A stretch of DNA of 15,255 nt from Clostridia bacterium (GCA_009783365.1 WRHG01000026.1:1-15255); one strand, 5' to 3'. Counted from the first letter of the stretch, positions 6,367 through 14,994 are shown. Numbers and translations: made by a program. The notes: a model not told the origin generated them from the letters alone.

Positions 6367-7560
6367 TCAGCCCGCCTTTTCATCGGGGTTTTTCAGTTTG
6401 GTAAAGATCATGCGGCCGGCGCTGGTTTGCAGCACGGTGGTAACCACTGCTACAACGCTTTCGCCCAAGCGTCGGCGGCCGTTGTCCACAACGATCATGG
6501 TACCGTCGTCCAGGTATGCCACGCCCTGTCCCGGCTCCTTGCCCTCCCGGACGATTTGCACGGTCAGTTCCTCGCCCGCCATCAGCATGGGCTTCACAGC
6601 GTTGGCCAGCTCATTGATGTTAAGCACCTTAAGGCCTGTGACACAGGCCACCTTGTTTAAGTTGTAGTCATTGGTCACCACTGTGCCGTCCTGATCCCGG
6701 CACAGGCGCAGCAGCTTCACGTCCACCTCGGTTACGTCCTCATAGTCGGTTTCATCCACGATGATCGAGTGCCCTTGCTCCTTCTGCAGCTGATTCAGCA
6801 CATCCAGGCCCCGGCGGCCCCGGGCTCTGCGGAGACTGTCGCCGCTGTCGGCGATGTGGCGCAGTTCCGCCAGTACGAATTGAGGGATGATAATCTCGCC
6901 TTCCAAAAAGCCTGTTTTCACAATATCCAAGATCCGGCCGTCAATGATCACCGACGTATCTAAAATCTTTTTGGCCAAGCCGGGGGCAGGCTGACTTTCC
7001 GGCCCGTTCAGGTACTCGTCATCCTCCGTGAAAAACAGGGGTACGCTATCGGTCATCGCCTTGTCTGCCTCCGCGTTTTGAAGACGGCGGCGCATGCGCC
7101 GGCCGAGCTGCCGTCCTTCCCGATAACGCCGGAAGCCCATTTGCGCGCCGATAGCGCCCAGCACCAGGTAGATCAAGGCGCTTACGCTGAGGGTTACCAG
7201 TGAGGCGCCTGTGGAGAGCACCAGCTGGGTTAAGAGAGCGGCGATGGCCAACCCCAGGAGGAGGCCGGCGGCGGTAAAAACCACCTGGTGAAGGGGCCTA
7301 TGCTCCCAGCGGCGTACCACGGCCGCCGCGAGCTTCATGGTTCTTTCGATGATTGCGCTGGATGCAAGGAAAAATAAAAGACCGCCCAGCAAACCCAAGA
7401 TTGCGAAAAGAAGGAGCGGAAAGTAGACCTGAGAAGCCATGCGAAGGTTGAAGCGCTCCAGCAAAGGAAAGAGCAGGGATGCCGATCCCAAGCCAACGCC
7501 CACACCCAGCAGGGTGATCAGCAGGCGCATGATCCTTTCCATAAATTTGCTTTTCATCAT
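6367..7560 (-). CDS. yacL: Membrane-anchored PIN/TRAM domain protein, YacL type
   Basis: A 397-residue protein with four N-terminal transmembrane segments (about 11-31, 44-70, 91-113 and 119-141), a basic linker (144-160) and a cytoplasmic PIN domain (about 198-320). Putative metal-binding acids include D201 in LDTSVIIDGRI, E232 in FVLAELRHIAD and D298 in TNDYNLNK. A TRAM domain follows (about 329-388). PIN domains are typically ribonucleases and TRAM binds RNA, so membrane-tethered RNA processing is plausible; the cellular role of YacL is not established to my knowledge. ATG 7560 has AAGGAA about 8 bases upstream; the following ATG is an alternative. The gene lies 57 bases after radA on the same strand and no promoter is evident between them, so they are probably cotranscribed. 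Confidence 0.88.
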   Translation of the reverse strand: MMKSKFMERIMRLLITLLGVGVGLGSASLLFPLLERFNLRMASQVYFPLLLFAILGLLGGLLFFLASSAIIERTMKLAAAVVRRWEHRPLHQVVFTAAGLLLGLAIAALLTQLVLSTGASLVTLSVSALIYLVLGAIGAQMGFRRYREGRQLGRRMRRRLQNAEADKAMTDSVPLFFTEDDEYLNGPESQPAPGLAKKILDTSVIIDGRILDIVKTGFLEGEIIIPQFVLAELRHIADSGDSLRRARGRRGLDVLNQLQKEQGHSIIVDETDYEDVTEVDVKLLRLCRDQDGTVVTNDYNLNKVACVTGLKVLNINELANAVKPMLMAGEELTVQIVREGKEPGQGVAYLDDGTMIVVDNGRRRLGESVVAVVTTVLQTSAGRMIFTKLKNPDEKAG

Positions 7561-7617
7561 AGGGGGTTCCTTCTTTCCATGCGTAATGGCAGGTAAAGGA
7601 TACTGGCTTAAGCATCG

Positions 7618-8994
7618 TTACGGCGAGATGATCGCCAGCGCCTGCATCAAGGTATCCACTCCGGTCATGCGTACCCCTGGGACAGGTTGCAGGCGCTTCA
7701 GATTTTGGCTGGGCAAAAGAACCTCCGTAAAGCCCAAGCGGGCGCATTCCTGTACCCTGCGTTCCGCTTGGGCCACAGGGCGAACCTCGCCGCAGAGGCC
7801 GACCTCGCCCATGCAGCAGAGTACCGGGGAAAGGGAAAAGTTACTCAAGCTGGAGGCTACGGCAACACAGACGGCCAGATCGGCGGCGGGATCATCCAGT
7901 TCCAGCCCGCCCGCCACGTTCACATATACGTCTTGGTCAAACATCTTCTTTCCCGCGCGTTTCTCCATGACGGCCAGCAGCAGGGCTATCCGGCTGGAAT
8001 CCATACCCCCTACGGTGCGCCGGGGGACGGCGTAGAAAGAATGGGCCGCCAGTGCCTGTAAATCGCACAGGATGGGGCGGTTACCGCCCATTGCGCAGAA
8101 TACTACGCTGCCGCTGGCTCCGCGAGCCCGTTGAGACAGCAGGGTTTCGCTTGGGTTTGGAACGGGAATCATGCCTTCCCGCCGCATTTCAAACACGCCC
8201 AGTTCGTTGACAGAGCCGAAACGGTTTTTCACCGCCCGCAGCAACCGGTATTCGTGTTGATGATCGCCCTCAAAGTACAGCACCGTATCTACCATATGCT
8301 CCAGCACGCGGGGGCCCGCCAGGTTTCCCTCTTTGGTGACATGTCCTACCAGAAATACTGCCACGCTGTTTTGTTTGGCATAGCGAAGCAATGCGGCGGC
8401 GCACTGCCGCACCTGAGATACGCTGCCCGGGGCGCTGGGACTGTCCTCTGACACCATGGTTTGAATGGAATCGATGATCAGGGTATCCGGATGAAGCGCT
8501 TCGCTTTTATCCAGAACGCTTCCCACATGGTTTTCCGCTAAAATGTACAGGTTATTCTGCGGAACGCCGAGCCGTGCGGCCCTCATTTTGATCTGCCGTG
8601 CGCTTTCTTCGCCGCTGACATAGAGCACAGGGTTGCGCAGGCTCAGGGTACCGGCCACCTGCAAAAGCAGTGTGCTCTTGCCGATGCCCGGGTCGCCGCC
8701 CAGCAGGGTAACGCTGCCGGCTACCAGGCCGCCGCCAAGCACCCTGTCCAGTTCTTCATTTCCGGTGGAGGCGCGTAAATCATCCTGATCCTCAACCTGG
8801 GAAAGGGCCATCACCTGGGCGTCTCCGCCGCTGTGGAAGCGTTCGGCCTTTTGTGCTGTTTTGCTCTGGGGTTGGGCTGCATTTTTCCGTTCCTGAAATG
8901 TGTTCCACTGGCCGCAATCCGGGCAGCAACCAAGCCAGCGGAAGGTTTCATATCCGCAGGAAGCGCATACGAAGCAGGTTTTTTCCTTGGCCAA
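7618..8994 (-). CDS. radA: DNA repair protein RadA (branch-migration ATPase)
   Basis: RadA/Sms is a RecA-like DNA-dependent ATPase that aids processing of recombination intermediates. This 458-residue protein has an N-terminal zinc finger (C10-x2-C13 and C24-x2-C27), Walker A GGDPGIGKST (99-108), the RadA-specific KNRFG motif (236-240) and a C-terminal Lon-protease-like domain from about 290 (DVYVNVAGGLELDDPAADLAV). Length and order match the family. The start is TTG 8994: it gives the standard N-terminus MAKEKT with the zinc finger immediately after, and AGGAG (9001-9005) lies 6 bases upstream. Another TTG at 9045 would add 17 residues unlike RadA. It is the first gene of a minus-strand pair with yacL. 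Confidence 0.95.
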   Translation of the reverse strand: MAKEKTCFVCASCGYETFRWLGCCPDCGQWNTFQERKNAAQPQSKTAQKAERFHSGGDAQVMALSQVEDQDDLRASTGNEELDRVLGGGLVAGSVTLLGGDPGIGKSTLLLQVAGTLSLRNPVLYVSGEESARQIKMRAARLGVPQNNLYILAENHVGSVLDKSEALHPDTLIIDSIQTMVSEDSPSAPGSVSQVRQCAAALLRYAKQNSVAVFLVGHVTKEGNLAGPRVLEHMVDTVLYFEGDHQHEYRLLRAVKNRFGSVNELGVFEMRREGMIPVPNPSETLLSQRARGASGSVVFCAMGGNRPILCDLQALAAHSFYAVPRRTVGGMDSSRIALLLAVMEKRAGKKMFDQDVYVNVAGGLELDDPAADLAVCVAVASSLSNFSLSPVLCCMGEVGLCGEVRPVAQAERRVQECARLGFTEVLLPSQNLKRLQPVPGVRMTGVDTLMQALAIISP

Positions 8995-9060
8995 ATGGGA
9001 CTCCTGTTCCGGTTGCCATGAGCGGCAGCCTATGAATGAGGACAATATGATTGCTGATAT

Positions 9061-9069
9061 AGTATAGCA
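9061..9069 (-). promoter_or_regulatory. Extended -10 promoter for radA
   Basis: On the minus strand, TGC followed by TATACT (9061-9066) forms an extended -10. The expected -35 zone is poor and lies close to the palindrome at 9083-9101. Transcription would begin near 9054, about 60 bases before the TTG start. Confidence 0.5.
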
Positions 9070-9082
9070 TAAAAAACCGGCT

Positions 9083-9101
9083 CATGAATGGCCGATTCAT
9101 G
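9083..9101. repeat. Palindrome CATGAAT-n5-ATTCATG upstream of radA
   Basis: A perfect 7-bp inverted repeat with a 5-base GGCCG centre. It covers about -29 to -47 relative to the predicted radA transcription start, so it overlaps the -35 zone and is a candidate operator. It does not match the Bacillus LexA box as I know it. Confidence 0.45.
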
Positions 9102-9136
9102 TCTAAACGGTAACATTTCCGGAATTTTCCCGATCG

Positions 9137-9157
9137 CTTTCAGCCGGGCATTGAAAG
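9137..9157. repeat. Inverted repeat CTTTCA/TGAAAG in the radA-secG intergenic region
   Basis: A 6-bp inverted repeat with a 9-base loop, about 27 bases upstream of the secG -35. It has no T tract and no assigned role. The rest of the 240-base region holds only the two divergent promoters, the other palindrome and a short TTCCGGAA word near 9117. Confidence 0.3.
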
Positions 9158-9183
9158 TTCAGGGTAAGTCCGGCCGAAAGCAC

Positions 9184-9212
9184 TTGCTTTTTTATCCCGC
9201 AAATGCTAGGAT
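9184..9212 (+). promoter_or_regulatory. Probable promoter for secG
   Basis: TTGCTT (9184-9189), a 17-base spacer and TAGGAT (9207-9212) with an extended TGC in front. GATAAT at 9210-9215 is an alternative -10. Either starts transcription about 25-30 bases before the ATG. Confidence 0.5.
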
Positions 9213-9248
9213 AATAGGGTATCATTCCCATGAGGAGGTTGACCCATT

Positions 9249-9485
9249 ATGACGGCTGGACATTGGATTGTCGGAATTTTGTTATTGATATCCGCGCTTA
9301 TAATGATTGTTACGGTTCTGCTGCAAAGCAGCGAACGCACTGGGCTGGGGGCGGTCAGCGGCGCGGCGGAAACCTTTTTCGGTAAAAACAAATCCCGGGG
9401 CATGGAAGCCAAACTGGCGCTCGTCACAAAGATCTGTACGGGTGTATTCATTGGCCTTTCCATCGTGATGATGTTCTTGGGGTAA
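9249..9485 (+). CDS. secG: SecG, preprotein translocase subunit
   Basis: A small 78-residue membrane subunit of the SecYEG translocon. It has two transmembrane helices (about 5-25 and 58-77) joined by a cytoplasmic loop with the family signature LQSSERTGLGAVSGAAETFFG (25-45). AGGAGG at 9233-9238 lies 10 bases before ATG 9249. The gene stands alone between its own promoter and a strong terminator, divergent from radA. The rnr and smpB genes often found after secG in Bacilli are not here. Confidence 0.93.
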   Translation: MTAGHWIVGILLLISALIMIVTVLLQSSERTGLGAVSGAAETFFGKNKSRGMEAKLALVTKICTGVFIGLSIVMMFLG

Positions 9486-9505
9486 GCGCGGCGCAGCGAG
9501 CCGGC

Positions 9506-9544
9506 AGCAGCTTTTCATTTGGAAAGCTGCTTTTGTAAATTTTT
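9506..9544 (+). terminator. Intrinsic terminator after secG
   Basis: A perfect 9-bp stem AGCAGCTTT (9506-9514) and AAAGCTGCT (9523-9531) with an 8-base loop, followed by TTT and a second T run at 9540-9544. It begins 20 bases after the secG stop and would isolate secG from the downstream polysaccharide genes. Confidence 0.85.
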
Positions 9545-9587
9545 AAGGAAAAGCGACAGACCGGCTGCAGGCGGGAGGATAAACATC

Positions 9588-10568
9588 ATGAAGTTGATGA
9601 TTCAGATTCCTTGTTTTAATGAAGCTGATACGCTTCAAATCGCTTTAGACCAATTGCCGAAGGCCATTGCGGGTATTGAGCAGCTGGAAATCCTGGTCAT
9701 TGACGACGGCTCTGAAGACAAAACCGTACAGGTGGCTCGCGAGTGGGGCGTAAACCATATTGTTTCTTTAAAGCATAATCAAGGCCTGGCTAAGGGCTTT
9801 ATGGCGGGAATTGATGCCTGTCTGCATCTTGGCGCGGATATTATCGTAAATACCGATGCGGATAACCAGTATTGCGGTGAGGATATTGAAAAGCTTGTGC
9901 GACCCATTTTGGAAAAGAAGGCGGATATGGTGATCGGCCAGCGCCCCATCAACGAAACAGAGCATTTTACCAATCGAAAAAAGACCTTTCAAAAATTGGG
10001 AAGCTGGGTGGTGCGCTTGGCCTCCAACACTCAAGTGCCGGATGCGCCCAGTGGTTTTCGCGCTTTTTCCCGTGAGGCTGCGTTGCGCTTGAATGTGGTG
10101 AATGAATATACTTATACCCTGGAAACCATTATTCAGGCAGGCTGGAGCCGTACAGCCATAGCGTCCGTACTTGTGCGGACCAACCCGGAGCTGCGTCCGT
10201 CCCGCTTGTTTTCCGGTATGTGGAAATACATTCAACGCTCCGCAACGGTTATTGTCCGCGCCTTTGCCATGTATAGGCCCATGCGATTTTTTGGGATTAT
10301 CGGCGGTATATTTTTTCTGGCGGGCATCATACTGGGAGTTCGCTTCCTGACATACTATTTCCAGGGTATGGGGAACGGACATGTTCAGTCCCTCGTCCTT
10401 TGCGCTGCGCTTCTTATGATCGGCATGCAGATTTTTATCACCGGCATTCTGGCGGACATCCTTTCCGGCAACCGTAAGCTGCTGGAGGATGTGCAGTACC
10501 GCGTGCGAAAAATGGAATGTGAAAAGGCGAAAGCCGTAACGGCTGTCCAAATGGAGGACGTTGAATGA
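9588..10568 (+). CDS. Membrane-anchored family 2 glycosyltransferase
   Basis: A 326-residue GT-A-fold glycosyltransferase of the DPM1/polyprenyl-phosphate type, predicted to transfer a sugar from a nucleotide sugar at the cytoplasmic face of the membrane. It starts with the GT2 motif [11 protein letters not shown] (5-15). LVIDDGSED (36-44) has the nucleotide-binding aspartates D39 and D40; TDADNQY (89-95) holds the metal-binding D90-x-D92. [14 protein letters not shown] follows at 152-165. Two C-terminal transmembrane helices (about 233-257 and 268-292) resemble anchors in polyprenyl-phosphate glycosyltransferases. ATG 9588 has GGAGG 9 bases upstream; the longer frame would begin at a TTG inside the secG terminator and is rejected. 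The stop overlaps the dehydrogenase start by 4 bases. Donor and acceptor are unknown. Confidence 0.87.
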   Translation: MKLMIQIPCFNEADTLQIALDQLPKAIAGIEQLEILVIDDGSEDKTVQVAREWGVNHIVSLKHNQGLAKGFMAGIDACLHLGADIIVNTDADNQYCGEDIEKLVRPILEKKADMVIGQRPINETEHFTNRKKTFQKLGSWVVRLASNTQVPDAPSGFRAFSREAALRLNVVNEYTYTLETIIQAGWSRTAIASVLVRTNPELRPSRLFSGMWKYIQRSATVIVRAFAMYRPMRFFGIIGGIFFLAGIILGVRFLTYYFQGMGNGHVQSLVLCAALLMIGMQIFITGILADILSGNRKLLEDVQYRVRKMECEKAKAVTAVQMEDVE

Positions 10569-11803
10569 AGCGTTATCACATCGCCGTGGTGGGCATCGGA
10601 TACGTGGGGCTTTCGGGTGCGGTGCTATTAGCGCAGCGCCACTTTGTCACGGCGGTGGATATTCTTCCGGAGCGTGTGGAAATGCTTAAGCGTAAAGAGT
10701 CTCCCATCGCTGATCAGGAAATAGAGAAATACCTAACCACACGGCAACTCAACCTGAAAGCCACAACAAATCTTGAGGAAGCCTGCGCTCAAGCGGATTT
10801 TGTGGTTATTTCGACTCCTACCGACTATGATCCAGTGAAGAATTATTTCGACACCAGTACGGTGGAAGCCGTTATTCAGCAGGTGCAGGCTGTAAGTCCC
10901 ATGGCTGTTATTGTGATTAAATCCACTGTGCCGGTTGGGTTTACCCAAGGGGCTGTTCGACGTTTTGGATGTACCCGGCTTTTATTCTCGCCGGAGTTTT
11001 TGCGGGAGGGTCATGCGCTTTATGACAATTTATATCCAAGCCGCATCGTGGTAGGGATTCCAAAAGGTTGTGAGCATCTCCGGGAGGCTGCGGATACCTT
11101 TGCGGGGTTGTTGGCGGAGGGTGCCCTCCGGCAAGACGTGCCTAAGCTTTGCATGGGTTCCACCGAGGCGGAGGCGGTAAAGTTATTTGCCAACACCTAT
11201 TTGGCGCTTCGGGTATGCTATTTTAACGAATTGGATACCTTTGCCGAGGCGCATGGGCTTAACACCCGGCAATTGCTTGAGGGAACAGGGTTGGATCCTC
11301 GTATTGGCAATCATTACAACAATCCTTCCTTTGGTTACGGCGGCTACTGCCTGCCTAAGGATACGAAGCAACTTTTGGCCAATTACGAATGCATTCCCGA
11401 GAAGATTATAAGGGCCATTGTGGAATCCAACCGAACCCGCAAGGATTTTGTAGCTGAACAAATTCTAAAAAAAGCGGGTTTATATACTGAGGACAGGGGG
11501 TATTTGAGCCATGATAACGTTGTTGTAATCGGCATCTATCGGTTGACTATGAAATCAAATTCAGACAATTTTCGCCAGAGCAGCGTGCAGGGCGTTATGA
11601 AGCGTTTAAAAGCCAAAGGCGCCGTAGTGGTTGTCTACGAACCTACACTTCCTTCCGGTTCGCTATTTTTCGGCAGCGAGGTTGTGGGTGATTTGGAGCG
11701 GTTTAAGGCCATATGCCATGTGATCGCAGCCAATCGGTATTGCCATGACTTGGATGATGTGCAGCAGAAGGTGTATACGCGAGATTTATTCCGCTGCGAT
11801 TGA
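10565..11803 (+). CDS. ugd: UDP-glucose 6-dehydrogenase (E. coli Ugd type)
   Basis: Oxidises UDP-glucose twice with NAD+ to UDP-glucuronate, a precursor of acidic surface polysaccharides. The 412-residue protein has the N-terminal Rossmann motif GIGYVGL (10-16), [15 protein letters not shown] (84-98), KSTVPVGFT (119-127) and [19 protein letters not shown] (142-160). K206 sits in [14 protein letters not shown]; the catalytic cysteine C262 is in [15 protein letters not shown] (257-271), with D266. The C-terminus ends KVYTRDLF as in E. coli Ugd, whose short form it closely resembles. A small insertion (about 303-317) precedes the C-terminal Rossmann fold. It is translationally coupled to the GT2 gene by an ATGA overlap, suggesting that glucuronate enters the product of this cluster. 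A related nucleotide-sugar specificity is less likely. Confidence 0.93.
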   Translation: MKRYHIAVVGIGYVGLSGAVLLAQRHFVTAVDILPERVEMLKRKESPIADQEIEKYLTTRQLNLKATTNLEEACAQADFVVISTPTDYDPVKNYFDTSTVEAVIQQVQAVSPMAVIVIKSTVPVGFTQGAVRRFGCTRLLFSPEFLREGHALYDNLYPSRIVVGIPKGCEHLREAADTFAGLLAEGALRQDVPKLCMGSTEAEAVKLFANTYLALRVCYFNELDTFAEAHGLNTRQLLEGTGLDPRIGNHYNNPSFGYGGYCLPKDTKQLLANYECIPEKIIRAIVESNRTRKDFVAEQILKKAGLYTEDRGYLSHDNVVVIGIYRLTMKSNSDNFRQSSVQGVMKRLKAKGAVVVVYEPTLPSGSLFFGSEVVGDLERFKAICHVIAANRYCHDLDDVQQKVYTRDLFRCD

Positions 11804-11805
11804 GC

Positions 11806-12009
11806 ATGGTTGGTGAAACAAAGCGGAAGGAAAGGGTATCTGTTTCAATTCTGCAAGGCGGCGGATGGATCCGGCTATCAAACCATGTTTTTGAGGTTCT
11901 TCCTGATGCGGATTATTTGCTCTTTTCGGACAGTCAGTCAGATGCGATCATTTTTACTTTTGCTAAAAACTTCTTTCGGGTTGGAGAATGTTTATATTTT
12001 ATCGCTTGA
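11806..12009 (+). CDS. Small hypothetical protein (67 residues), doubtful
   Basis: A 67-codon frame from ATG 11806, 2 bases after the ugd stop (a TTG at 11800 overlapping that stop is an alternative start). I do not recognise it. The basic N-terminus (GETKRKERV) is followed by alternating hydrophobic stretches (VSVSIL, GGGWIRLS, YLLFSDS, AIIFTF), compatible with a small beta-rich domain. No good Shine-Dalgarno is visible, so translation would rely on coupling to ugd. The local sequence is clearly more AT-rich than its neighbours (25 of 60 and then 18 of 60 bases are G or C across 11881-12000). It could be a real small gene, a remnant of a decayed gene, or spacer. Confidence 0.3.
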   Translation: MVGETKRKERVSVSILQGGGWIRLSNHVFEVLPDADYLLFSDSQSDAIIFTFAKNFFRVGECLYFIA

Positions 12010-12082
12010 TATGAGGAAGATACTGTGCGGAACCCCATAGATGGACGCCTCGCCAAATGATGGGATCATGGAGGGAATACTC

Positions 12083-13936
12083 ATGAATGAAACCGCCAAT
12101 CGGCGTTGGGCAGACTTTCTCTTCTTCCTTTTTGGCATTCTCATGCTGGCTTCGTTATCCGTCAGGCTTGCGCCTGCTTCCGGAGAACCGGTCCGCCTAA
12201 CGGCGTTCACCTCGGCGTGGGTGATGGTTTTATTTGCTGTCTTCGCGCTGTGTAGAGCTTGGCGAACCCTTATAAAACCTCTATGCGGGATCAGCCTATG
12301 GCTGCTTGCCGTAGTATTTGCCGGCATTATGACCTTGGCGGAGAGCTTTGTTGTTACAGGTACCACCGAGTTGCTTACTCAAAGCCTTATAAACAAAGGA
12401 AAAGCCATGATTTATTTTGCGGGGCACATACCGATTTGCTATGTGGCGATGCGTTTTTTGCAGAGCGCGCTTACCCGGGATGTGCCGTATCCTCAAAAAA
12501 GAAAAGAGAGCGCATGGACGGCACATCTGCTTTTATGGATTTCGCAGCCTAAGGGAGCGCTGGCGGTTACCCTGTCGCTACTCGTCTGTTGGGTACCCTA
12601 TTGCTTTTTTTTGTTCCCGGGGACGGTTAGTAACGACAGCATCACGCAACTGAAAGAAATCTACGGTGTGAAAGCGCTTTCCGCCGGAAATCCACTGTTC
12701 CAAACTTTTTTGCTTAGCGCTTTTTGCATGCTGGGAGATGCTTTTGGCAACGCGGATTGGTCGGTGGCGGCATACTGTTGCGTGCAGGCAATTCTGATGG
12801 CTGCGCTGTTCTCCGTTGCCCTGCGCGCAATGGTTAACGAAGGCGTGCCGTGCTGGCTTTGCGTGCTTTCGTTTCTTTTTTTCGCCTTTTGCCCGATTTT
12901 TCCGGTGTTTGCCTTCTGTGTCGGCAAGGATACCAGTTTTGCCATGGCGGTGCTGTTCTTCGCTCTCATGGTTTGGCAAATGGTTAAGGCGAAAGCAAAG
13001 GTACCCGCAAGGCATGGAGTGGGCTTGTGCTTTTCTGCCGCATTGTTGGTTTTGCTTCGTAATCCGGGCGTGTACTTGGCTTCATTGGCACTTCTGCTCC
13101 TTTTGCTATGTTCCTTTGATCGCGAAGCACGAAGCAAGCGGGTCAAACGCTGGATCATACCTCTCTGTGCTTTGGGGGTAGCGATGTGTACCTGGATGGT
13201 CATCAACCTAGCGATACTTCCCTTAACAGGCGCCGAACCCATGCCGGATACCGAAAATGCGTCCATTCCTTTACAGCAGGTGGCTCGCGTTGTGGCATCC
13301 GCTCCGGAAACGCTATCGGAAGAGGAAAAAAGCGCTATTGCAGGCGTTCTGGATTTGGACGATGTCAAAAAGGCATACAACGGGGAGTTGAGCGATCCTA
13401 TTAAATTCCTATGGAAAGAAAACGCAAGTAAGGAGCAAAGGAACGCTTTTTGGAGGGCGTGGCTTTCCCTGGCGCGAAAGCATCCCGCTACCTATTTCAG
13501 CGCCACCTTCCACAACAGCTACGGATACCTTTGCCCTGGATATGTATCCACGGTGAAGCCTACGCTCCTCGTCGGAAAACAGGGGCGCACAACGGATCTG
13601 GAGGGCAGGTTTGACTTTTCAGTGAATCCGCGCGCGGACACCCTTCAAAAATATTTGGACCGTCTGCTTCGGCAGCCATTATTTCGCATACTTGTCGCGC
13701 CGGGACTTTATGGCTGGATCGTACTCTTTACGATGATTACGCTGCTGAGGGGCCGTCGGAAACGGCTTTTGATTGTTGCGCTTCCGGCGTTATTTGCCTT
13801 GGCGGGCTGCCTGATATCAGCCGTTAACGGCTACTTCCGCTACGCGATGCCTCTCTACTTTTGCGTGCCTTTGCTACTCGCCCTATGCCACGCTTCCGCG
13901 GCTCCGGCGTACATAAGCAAGGAGGAGAGTCCATGA
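12083..13936 (+). CDS. Large polytopic membrane protein, DUF6020-like (GT-C type glycosyltransferase candidate)
   Basis: A 617-residue integral membrane protein with roughly a dozen hydrophobic segments and one large hydrophilic domain (about 386-530), resembling GT-C lipid-linked-sugar transferases. The loop after the early helices carries FPGTVSNDSITQ (178-189), with an acidic residue where GT-C enzymes usually have one. GKDTSFAM (271-278), RNPGVY (306-311) and a near-terminal GYFRYAMPLYF (583-593) follow. I associate this pattern with DUF6020 proteins of Bacillota surface-glycan loci, from memory. ATG 12083 is chosen because GGAGGG (12070-12075) lies 7 bases upstream; ATGs at 12041 and 12068 lack one. 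The stop overlaps the next gene by 4 bases (ATGA). Function is inferred from context; a polymerase or flippase role cannot be excluded. Confidence 0.75.
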   Translation: MNETANRRWADFLFFLFGILMLASLSVRLAPASGEPVRLTAFTSAWVMVLFAVFALCRAWRTLIKPLCGISLWLLAVVFAGIMTLAESFVVTGTTELLTQSLINKGKAMIYFAGHIPICYVAMRFLQSALTRDVPYPQKRKESAWTAHLLLWISQPKGALAVTLSLLVCWVPYCFFLFPGTVSNDSITQLKEIYGVKALSAGNPLFQTFLLSAFCMLGDAFGNADWSVAAYCCVQAILMAALFSVALRAMVNEGVPCWLCVLSFLFFAFCPIFPVFAFCVGKDTSFAMAVLFFALMVWQMVKAKAKVPARHGVGLCFSAALLVLLRNPGVYLASLALLLLLLCSFDREARSKRVKRWIIPLCALGVAMCTWMVINLAILPLTGAEPMPDTENASIPLQQVARVVASAPETLSEEEKSAIAGVLDLDDVKKAYNGELSDPIKFLWKENASKEQRNAFWRAWLSLARKHPATYFSATFHNSYGYLCPGYVSTVKPTLLVGKQGRTTDLEGRFDFSVNPRADTLQKYLDRLLRQPLFRILVAPGLYGWIVLFTMITLLRGRRKRLLIVALPALFALAGCLISAVNGYFRYAMPLYFCVPLLLALCHASAAPAYISKEESP

Positions 13937-14994
13937 AGGCTATATTCGCGGTACACCATCCCGCATGGGTACATCAATTCCGCCCCATTATTCAGGAAAT
14001 CAACGCACAGGGCGGTGAGGTGCGAACCTTGGCGATGAAGAAGGACGGCGATACCACGCTGCTGGAAAGCTATGGTATTCCATATGTTCTTTGCGCAGGT
14101 TCCACAGGTGCAAGCGTGTTGTATAAAGGATTTCTCTTTATTATGCTTTGCTTGCGCTTTACTTGGGAAGCGCTTCGTTGGAAGCCGGACATCATGATCG
14201 GCCGGGCCTCCCCCATGCAGGCTTTTGCCGCCTGGATCTGCCGTAAACCCCATCTGCTTTACGAGGACACGGAGGTGAGTAAGTTCAGCTTGCGCATATG
14301 CAAGCGGCTCTCTACAAAAATCCTCACACCCCGTACCTTTCTGTCTGATTTGGGACCCAAACAGGAGAGGGTGGATACCTATAAGGAGTTGTTTTACCTG
14401 CATCCCAACGTGTTTACGCCGGATCGACAGGCGTTGCGGGATGTGGATTTCCCTGTGGACGAACCCTATCTCCTCCTGCGGTTTGTGGCTTGGAACGCAA
14501 GCCACGATATTGGAAAGCGCGGCCTGGACGAAGCGGGTAAACTGGCGTTGGTCCGGCGGTTTCAGAAGTTCGGCCGTGTTTTCGTGAGCGATGAAAGCGG
14601 CTTTACCGAGGCGTTGAGGCCCTATGCGCTGGAGACTCCCTATGCCCTGATCCACCATGTGCTGGCCTTTGCCCGGCTTGTGTACAGCGAGGGAGCCACC
14701 ATGGCCAGCGAAGCCGCCGTGCTGGGAACCCACGCCCTGTATGTGAACACAATCGTTTCCGGCACTACCCAGGAGTTGAGCGGGCGCTATGGCTTGATGG
14801 CAGTCTTTAACGACGGGGCGGACCGATACGGCTGCGCCGCCCAAAGGGCGGAGGAATGGCTTGAGAACCCGGCGCTGGATGCCGAAGGCCGGGAAAAACG
14901 GACGCGGCTTCTGGAGGAAAAGGTAGATATTAACGGGTATTTCATCGCGGAGGCTGATCGCCTGGCCAAGGCGGGACGGAGGGGCGCTTCATGA
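13933..14994 (+). CDS. DUF354 family protein (GT-B/epimerase-like fold)
   Basis: A 353-residue cytoplasmic protein of the DUF354 family, thought to share the GT-B fold of UDP-GlcNAc 2-epimerases and glycosyltransferases; no activity is established to my knowledge. The N-terminus MKAIFAVHHPAWVHQFRPII resembles a GT-B nucleotide-fold start. DIMIGRASPMQAFAAW (86-101) is followed by LLYEDTEVSKF (108-118), the family-typical YKELFYLHP (140-148) and LLRFVAWNASHD (181-192). SEGATMASEAAVLGTHALY (242-260) is the late GT-B segment that usually contacts the nucleotide sugar. The start is ATG 13933: AGGAGG (13920-13925) lies 7 bases upstream and the codon overlaps the preceding stop, whereas the longer frame back to 13861 overlaps the membrane protein. 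Its place in an apparent glucuronate-glycan cluster supports a sugar-transfer or sugar-modifying role. Confidence 0.82.
   Translation: MKAIFAVHHPAWVHQFRPIIQEINAQGGEVRTLAMKKDGDTTLLESYGIPYVLCAGSTGASVLYKGFLFIMLCLRFTWEALRWKPDIMIGRASPMQAFAAWICRKPHLLYEDTEVSKFSLRICKRLSTKILTPRTFLSDLGPKQERVDTYKELFYLHPNVFTPDRQALRDVDFPVDEPYLLLRFVAWNASHDIGKRGLDEAGKLALVRRFQKFGRVFVSDESGFTEALRPYALETPYALIHHVLAFARLVYSEGATMASEAAVLGTHALYVNTIVSGTTQELSGRYGLMAVFNDGADRYGCAAQRAEEWLENPALDAEGREKRTRLLEEKVDINGYFIAEADRLAKAGRRGAS

Noticed and set aside
9519..9587. N-terminal extension of the GT2 protein from a TTG at 9519
   Set aside because: The TTG lies inside the secG terminator stem-loop. ATG 9588 has a good ribosome binding site and begins at the conserved GT2 N-terminus.
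13855..14844. A 329-codon minus-strand open frame opposite the DUF354 gene
   Set aside because: It is antisense to a coupled gene with a strong ribosome binding site and family motifs, and its product looks unlike any protein I know.
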